DNA of 64,000 nucleotides from Hemerocallis citrina (Eukaryota > Streptophyta > Magnoliopsida > Asparagales > Asphodelaceae): assembly GCA_017893485.1 (NCBI GenBank), contig CM030366.1, forward strand, positions 204,317,455 to 204,381,454, written 5' to 3'. This document shows positions 58,130 to 64,000 of the stretch, piece by piece. Numbering within the stretch: the stretch's first letter is position 1; every line of letters starts with the position of its first letter. The notes below the pieces were generated by a model. The model had not been told where the DNA came from and ran no database searches. It saw only the letters and a list, made by a program, of their open reading frames with translations. Made by a program: the position numbers and the translations under genes.

Positions 58130-58566
58130 CCTCTCTCACTCCAAATACTTCTTTACCTCTCTCACTCTCTCCCTCCCTTGTTCATCTCTCTCTTTCTTGT
58201 TTCTTTTTCCCAGAAACCTAACCTGAAACCCCAGCACCGAAGCTCCTCCTCCTCCTCGCTCTCTCTCTCTCACTCTCCCTCGATTCACTCTCACTCTTCG
58301 ATGCATCTCTCTCTTTCGAACCCAACACCCACAAAATCCCTCCTTCTCCCCCTCTTCCCGAAACCCAAAATTTACGACAGCCCGACAACCCGCTTTCTCT
58401 TTCTCTCTCTCTCTTTCTCTCTCGACATCTCGACGACACACCCTAACATGCTCCTTTTCATATAGTCTTCGAAACCCAATCAAAAGCTTGAAACCTTATT
58501 TCACCGTTAAACTTCGTACACATCACCGACAATATCTACGCCGTTAAACTCCGCATTGTGCAAGGT
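58130..58566 (+). promoter_or_regulatory. CT-rich leader-like block with donor, upstream of the FAR1-like fragment
   Basis: CT-rich sequence is followed by AACCTAACCTGAAACCC and, at 58563, CAAG|GTAATCG, a possible splice donor. It could be the 5' untranslated exon of the FAR1-like gene at 60927, with the long hairpins in the intron between. This is inference from order and composition only. Confidence 0.35.
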
Positions 58567-58799
58567 AATCGAAAGCCCCTTGTTTGTATAATTGGCCATC
58601 ATTACTTGCTATTCATAATCAATAACATCACAAATTACTTTTCAAATTTATTTTTGTGATGTGTAGTTATATAAATGTAGTTGTTTGATGTGTATAGAAT
58701 ATAGTTGTTTGATGTTTATAGATGGTACAATTATAGATGTAGTTATTTTTGTTCGCTCAATTTGAAAAATATAGATGTTGTTTTAGTTATTTTGATAAT

Positions 58800-59640
58800 T
58801 GTAAAACTGCACAAACGACAACAAAAAATTATGAAACTTTGTGAGTATGTCAGATTCATCACACACAAGTTAATGCAACTTGTACAAGTGAGTTTCTACT
58901 CACGATTTGCGAGATATAACAATGTATCACTTGCATACAAGAAAAAATAAAATAAAGTGATATATAGCCGTATCTCGCAAACCATGAGTCAAAACTCACT
59001 TCTACAAGTTGTGTTAGCTTGTGTGTGGTGTCGCAAAATTTCATAATTTTTGTTGTCATTTGTGTGATTTTACAAAAATTAAACACCAACAACTACAACT
59101 ACAACTATAATTTTGAATTTGTTTTTGTTTGATATTTGTAAAACCGCACAAATGAAAATAAAAAAATTATGAAACTTTGCGAGTAGGTCAGATTCACAAC
59201 ACACAAGCTAACGCAAGTTTTGAATTAAGTTTCGACTCACGGTTGTGAGATACGGCTATGTATTACATGCTTACAAGAAAAAACAAAATAAAGTGATACA
59301 TGACCGTATCTCACAAACCATAAGTCGTAACTCAAATTTATAAGTTGTGTTAGCTTGTGTGTGATAAATCTGACCTACTCACAAAGTTTTGTAATTTTTT
59401 GTTACCGTTTGTATGGTTATACAAATATAAAAAAACAAAAACTACAATTACAACTATAATTTTGGAGTTGTTGTTGTTTGATATTTGTAAAACTGCACAA
59501 TGAAAACTAAAAAATTACGAAACTTTGTAAGTAGATTGGGTTTACCACACATAATCTAACACAACTTGTAAAAATGAGTTTTGACTCCGGATTGGTAATA
59601 TATGACAATGTATCACTTGCATACAAGAAAAAAAAAAAAA
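58800..59640. repeat. Tandem long hairpins, copies 1, 2 and left half of 3
   Basis: Each unit has a left arm (CTGCACAAACGACAACAAAA...GTGAGTTTCTACTCACG...GTATCACTTGC) and an inverted right arm of about 120 bp, with a loop AAGAAAAAATAAAATAAA. Units start near 58800, 59137 and 59485, so the period is about 340 bp. The third unit is split by an insertion and resumes at 60645. Confidence 0.85.
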
Positions 59641-59824
59641 ATAAATAGCAAAAACACCCCCTGATCTATGGGGTCAAAGAAATAAACTCCCTAAACTATC
59701 GATCAAAGCAATAGATTACCTCCCCCCCCCCAAACTAAGAATCACATTCCAATCTCGTAAGAAAAACCTTTAAAAACTGTGTGAAAAGTCCAAAATGCCC
59801 CTTATATTTTAAAACACAAAAAAA

Positions 59825-59855
<31 letters not shown>

Positions 59856-60643
59856 TCTCTCTCTCTTTCTCTCTCCCAAAAACGATAGCCCCAGTAGCCC
59901 CAAACTCCACCACCTTTCTCTCTCCCAAAATTGTTAGCCCTGGCCTTCACCACCACCATCATCACCACCACGGACAGCCCCAATCTCCACCACCATCATC
60001 CAATTGAAAATTCAAATCTAAATTCCAAAATAAAAATATAAATACAAACAAATCCAAATCGAAATCGAAATCAAAATTCTCTCTCTCCCCCCCCCTCCCA
60101 AATCTAAATCAAAATTCAATCCAAATCCAAAATTCAACTGCAATCCCTCTCCATCATCATCTCGCCAGCACTAAAACCCATTACCTCTCCATCATCATCA
60201 CCAGCACCACAAACTCCATCATCCTCGAACTTGTCATCGCCTCCTCCAACCCCACCGCCACCTCCTCAAGATCCTGCCACCTTCCCCCAGCACCAAAACA
60301 CATTCTCTCCCCATCATCCCCGACCCCATCGTCGCCCTCCTTTAGATAAAAAAAAGAAAAAAACAAAACCTAACAGCCATAAATTTTGGATTTGGATTTG
60401 GATTTGGGAGAGAGAGCGTGTGTGAAATTTTTTGGCTTTTTTTGGGTTTTTTTAAAGGTTTTTTTTTCATTTTTTTGGAGGGAGAGAAACAGTGAAGAAC
60501 AAAGGCAATTTGGACATTTCACATGATTTCCGTACTGGAGTTGACTGCAATTCTGATTTAGGGATTTTATCGCTTTGATCGATAGTTTAAGGGGGTTTAT
60601 TACTTTGATCTCATAGATCAGGGGTGCTATTCTCTATTTACCT
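59641..60643. mobile_element. ~1-kb TIR element inserted in hairpin copy 3
   Basis: The left end TAAATAGCAAAAACACCCCC...CTAAACTATCGATCAAAGC matches the inverted right end over about 80 bp (GGTAAATAGAGAATAGCACC...TAAACTATCGATCAAAGCG). The target is A-rich, so the duplication cannot be read. No transposase is present. The interior has a (CA)n tract (59827-59852), CT-rich stretches and CACCACCATC runs. Confidence 0.75.
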
Positions 60644-60644
60644 A

Positions 60645-60783
60645 AAACAAAAATAAAGTGATATATGACCGTATCTTGCAAACCGTTAGTAGAAACTCAC
60701 TTTTACAAATTGCGTTAGTTTGTGTGTGGTGAATTCGACTTACTCGCAAAGCTTTATAATTTTTGGTTGTCTTTGTGCTGATT
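60645..60783. repeat. Right half of long hairpin copy 3
   Basis: AAAGTGATATATGACCGTATCTTGC through TTGTGTTAGTTTGTGTGTGGTG-like sequence continues the arm interrupted at 59640. Confidence 0.8.
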
Positions 60784-60926
60784 TCTATGTTTTCTCACAC
60801 TTTTTTCAATATCAGAAAGTTTTTTAGTCATTTTGATATAATCAAATGTAATTTGCAAGTACTAGATGTATCAAATGTCATTCGGTTTGATGTTTGATGT
60901 TAGATATTTGATTTTTGATGTGAGAT

Positions 60927-61440
60927 ATGGAGAATGATGAAAAGAATTTTGTTGCCAACGACAATTTTGTGTCTTCACAAGAAGGTGAATCTAGGTTGCA
61001 AGTTGATGAGCAAATCAAATCGGAGATATGTATGTCGTTTCATTCTCCAGAGGAAGTAGAAAACTTTTATAGGAGTTATGCTAGATGTGTGTGTTTCCAA
61101 ATGTGTAAGGGTAAGAATAAATTAAAGGGAACTGATGTAGTAGATAAATCATATCTATGTCGGATGTGACCGAGTCAGCATAAGGATGTTAGGCCGGGAA
61201 GTAATTCTAGAACGGGTTGTAAAGCTTTCGTTCGTGTGTAACTATATGAAGAAAGTAATACATGAGTGTTTTTATTCATTTCAGGAACCATACAATTATG
61301 AATTTACTTTCCCTGGTAGAGGACATTTGTTGTCCTAAAATCATAGTGTGTCGAAATCAGATAAGATAATTATGGATCAACTTTTTCAGGCTAGTATTCC
61401 TATTGCAAACAAATAATTTTCTTTGAAAGTACTAGCTGAG
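60927..61440 (+). pseudogene. FAR1/FHY3-like DNA-binding domain fragment
   Basis: MENDEKNFVANDNFVSSQEG opens an 80-codon frame. SPEEVENFYRSYARCVCFQM and KGTDVVDKSYLC match the start of a FAR1-type DNA-binding domain. After TGA at 61167-61169 and shifts come NSRTGCKAFVRV, YEESNT-VF and FPGRGHLL, which match the rest (conserved TGCKA and the His-containing end). FAR1/FHY3 proteins are plant transcription factors derived from MULE transposases. This may be a gene fragment or part of a related transposon. It is certainly broken. Confidence 0.65.
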
Positions 61441-61893
61441 GACACGATAAAATAGGTTTAGCGAGAGAGATAGGAGATTGAGAGAGTAAAGGGGTGGAGG
61501 GGTATTTTAGGGTGAAATACCCGCTGGGCTTTACATGAGGAGGAGGGGTGGATGGACGGGGGAGACCTTGGCCGTTAGATCATGAACAACTTGATCCAAT
61601 GGCTGGGGGTGAGTTTGCAATGAATCTATGCAAACAGGTAATATATATATAGGTTCGCTGCAAGTATTAATGGACAAGTGGTTGGCATCAAAGCGAATTA
61701 GTTCGTCTATTTGTGAGTCTTCGGAGATTCGTGATGAAATGGTTCACTGTGGGTGGTAACATCGGCAACCATGGAATTGGGAATACCTAGTGCTCGAAGA
61801 TGGTCAATTCTCGAAGCAGACCCCAACTTGAAGGTTTTCCACATTATTCGGGTTGCCAATCAAGCAGGTCTTTCACTTAATGCAGAGGCTTTT
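61441..61893 (+). other. Unassigned sequence; possible LINE RNase H-like scrap
   Basis: A 72-codon frame (61753-61971) includes ILEADPNLKVFHIIRVANQA, which faintly resembles the end of the RVT_3 RNase H domain of plant LINEs. Evidence is weak. A short inverted repeat TTAGATCATGA...TTGATCCAATGG lies near 61575. Confidence 0.25.
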
Positions 61894-61900
61894 AATCTTA

Positions 61901-62075
61901 AGAGTAATGCTAGAGTCACTACCAATTTCACTACATTTATCTTCACTACCTTAGGTGGCACACTCCAATAGGTAGGGGATGATAGAGTAGGTGGGAAAAC
62001 TCTCCAATAGGACTATGCCACCTAAGGTAGTGAAGAAAATGATAGTAAAATTGGTAGTGGCTAAAGCATTACTCT
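61901..62075. mobile_element. Hairpin MITE, copy 2 (175 bp)
   Basis: Ends are AGAGTAATGC and, inverted, AGAGTAATGC. AATCTTA is duplicated at 61894-61900 and 62076-62082. The arms contain CACTACCAATTT(C/T)ACTA and CACTACCTTAGGTGGCA. It is the same family as 29024-29193. No superfamily is assigned. Confidence 0.9.
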
Positions 62076-62082
62076 AATCTTA

Positions 62083-62615
62083 ATTAACATTTTTGGTTGT
62101 TGGAAATTTGGTTCCTTTCTAGCCCCTTTTATCCCCTTACATTGTATCTTAGTTGGTCACAAAGTTACTGATTCTTTAATTTATTTGACTAAGGCTGTTT
62201 TATTTTTATATAAAAAACATATATATGTAGAAGTACTGCTATATATTACCTACGTCTACTTTTACTATTTCTATCTTTGATTTACCAATTCGATTAGTAA
62301 TTAATGGTGTAGATTTGTTACATCGAAAGTATCTGAAATAATTTAGCCAAATGCAAACCTATATGAGCTACTTGTAAATATTTCCCAAGAAAATGGGTAA
62401 TTTAATAAAAAAAAGGTAATTTAATAATTTGTTGGCATATGTTTCTTCTTTGCTTTTCTTTTCTTTTCCTTTTTTTTGCCGCATTATATCACTATACTTA
62501 TCTAATGATTAAAATTAAACCAAGCCTAGTCCTAATCCCCTATAATTAATGGATTATCGACCTGGTTTTCTCTGAAATTTATTGAACCTAATTAATTGTT
62601 TTAATTAATCTCTAA
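62083..62615. other. Unassigned AT-rich sequence
   Basis: Nothing recognised. Confidence 0.5.
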
Positions 62616-63098
62616 CTAGTATTTTTCGCATGCGATGCATGTTTTAATAAGAGTTGGAGGATTTTCACGTGCGATGTACGTGTTAAGAAATAGTTTTGGA
62701 GTTGGAAGTACGTTGCACGTAATTGGAAAAAATATTTTGAAGAAAAAGCTACGATTTGTACGTGCAATGCACGTGTTTATAAATAGAATTTGAGTTGTAC
62801 GCGCAACATGTGCATGTTTAGTGTTAAAAAATATTATTAAATTGTTTTGCACATGCGTTGCACGTTTTAAATAGGTGAAATTTTTCTTATTTGGTTTTTT
62901 TGTTGTTGAAATTAATGAGAGAGTTGGAGTTGCACGTGTAACGCACAGGTTTGTATGTTGACCCACGTTTTAAATAGGTGAAATTTTTTTTATTTGGTTT
63001 TTTTGTTGTTGTAATTAATGAGAGAGTTGGAGTTGCACGTGTAACGCACGGGTTTGTATGTTGACAAATGACAACCCCAACTCTCCCATTATAATATT
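62616..63098 (-). mobile_element. Helitron-like element with multiplied hairpins, copy 1
   Basis: Read on the minus strand it ends in a hairpin GCATGC/GCATGC, short spacer and CTAG (62619-62616). It begins near AATATTATAATGGGAGAG, abutting the next copy. Inside, seven or more decayed CACGTGC..GCACGTG hairpins recur, and about 100 bp (62864-62952 and 62965-63056) is directly duplicated. No Rep/helicase gene is present. Confidence 0.55.
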
Positions 63099-63099
63099 A

Positions 63100-63303
63100 C
63101 TAGTATAATGCACGTGCGATGCACGTCTATAAAAAAGTTTAGTCATTAAATTAAATGAATTTGTATATTTTGATTTGACGTGCATGGCACGGGGATATTT
63201 AGTGGATGTAGTTTGCACGTATACTGCACGGGTTTGCTCAGTTACAAAATTAGGGTTTGTTTGTTTACAACCCCAACTCTCCCATTAAAATAGTAGAAGT
63301 AGA
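63100..63303 (-). mobile_element. Helitron-like element, copy 2 (204 bp)
   Basis: Minus strand: starts TCTACTTCTACTATTTTAAT (63303), ends CACGTGCATCGCACGTGC, CATTATA-like spacer and CTAG (63103-63100). It has the same organisation as 41283-41492. Confidence 0.6.
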
Positions 63304-63309
63304 TTATTA

Positions 63310-63710
63310 GAGATTATAATAGGAGAAGACCTTAGTGTCATTTGTCAATCTACCAACACATACATCGCACATGCATAACTAATATGAAGGAGGTCTCAGG
63401 TTCACTAAGTCACCAAACAAACATGTGCATCGCACGTGCAACTCCAAATCTATTTTTCAACACGTACATCGCACGTACACGTCAAAAGTTTTCCTTCTTA
63501 ATTTTTAAAAAAATACGTGTATCGCCCGTTCAGCTTCCTTTTTTTTTTAAATTAAGGCATTCATTGTACGTGCTATTTACTGTTTTTGATGTAAGCGGAT
63601 AGAGTCAACCGACTCCAGCCCGAACCGTGCTATTTACTGTTGACTTAGATGTATCGCACGTTTAACTCTAACTTTTTATCAAAATGTTCATCACATAAAA
63701 AAAATACTAG
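63310..63710 (+). mobile_element. Helitron-like element, copy 3, opposite orientation
   Basis: Plus strand: starts near AGATTATAATAGGAGAAG, carries hairpins at about 63358, 63426, 63463 and 63645 (CATCGCACGTGC type), and ends CTAG at 63707-63710 before T. The ends are decayed. Confidence 0.45.
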
Positions 63711-64000
63711 TGGGTTTAGTTGTAGAACACAGGGGTTTATTAGCAGAATAAAATAAGTGAATTTCATCACAATTTGGAAACATTAATTTGATGCCTTTAT
63801 TTATTATTATTATTATTTTATACTCTCAATTTGTTAAGCTTCATTCCAGTATGAATATGCTCATGAATTTTTGGCCAATAGAAATTTTGACGATGGGTAA
63901 TTAATTATAACCATTTTATTTTTTTCGCCAGATACGATAAGAATAAGGACCGAAAATTTACAAGGAAATTATGGAATGTAGAAATGATTAACTGCAGTAA
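63711..64000. other. Unassigned AT-rich sequence
   Basis: Nothing recognised. Confidence 0.5.

Noticed and set aside
58178..58465. Open frames on both strands in the CT-rich block
   Set aside because: Low-complexity CT/GA sequence opens frames on both strands; no conserved motif.
61753..61971. 72-codon frame as a host gene
   Set aside because: It runs into a MITE, lacks upstream exons and at best faintly resembles a LINE RNase H end.

Overview
The window is nuclear plant DNA, most likely from a eudicot; I cannot name the species. It is intergenic heterochromatin-like sequence built almost entirely from nested, decayed transposable elements. I found no convincing intact host gene and no rRNA, true tRNA gene or CRISPR array. 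The diagnostic content is plant-specific: CACTA (En/Spm) transposases, a MuDR-type MULE that also carries a plant-mobile-domain gene, Ty1/copia and chromovirus-like Ty3/gypsy retrotransposons, an L1-type LINE fragment, Helitron-like ends, MITEs and a FAR1-like fragment.

Layout. 1-1690 is a direct duplication of AT-rich sequence. 1795-22851 is a CACTA element (target duplication TAC) whose TNP2 transposase gene, on the minus strand, is split by a second CACTA element of the same family in the opposite orientation (8226-18045, target duplication TAA). The outer copy keeps a TNP2 gene but has lost most of its Transposase_24 gene. The inner copy keeps a six-exon Transposase_24 gene but has lost TNP2. 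Both carry arrays of tandem repeats in the first and last introns (about 247-bp monomers in the outer copy, about 310-bp in the inner) and GC-rich palindromes next to both ends.

22855-29831 holds a LINE endonuclease fragment (23690-24790), a cluster of MITE-like elements full of GGACG...CGTCC palindromes (24915-28613) and a small hairpin MITE. 29841-40863 is a MULE with long terminal inverted repeats, a plus-strand plant-mobile-domain pseudogene converging on a minus-strand mudrA-like pseudogene, and a palindrome cluster between them. A solo LTR (36545-39428, target duplication CTTGG) sits inside mudrA. 41283-41492 is a small Helitron-like element.

41924-57683 is a Ty1/copia element with a Ty3/gypsy element (44614-54022) inserted at the start of its integrase. 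57836-61440 contains a TG microsatellite, hairpin MITEs, three long hairpins in tandem, a 1-kb TIR element inside the third hairpin, and a FAR1-like fragment. 61901-62075 is a MITE with a clear 7-bp target duplication. 62616-63710 is a cluster of Helitron-like ends with multiplied CACGTG hairpins.

Decay is strikingly uniform. At least 13 stop codons across six element families fall where the family has tryptophan (TGG to TGA, TAG or TAA), which points to cytosine deamination in silenced DNA. The most unusual signals are the complementary CACTA copies with intronic satellites, the helically phased CAGTCGACTG site pairs in the solo LTR, the palindrome sets in the MITE cluster and in the MULE, and the Helitron hairpin arrays.
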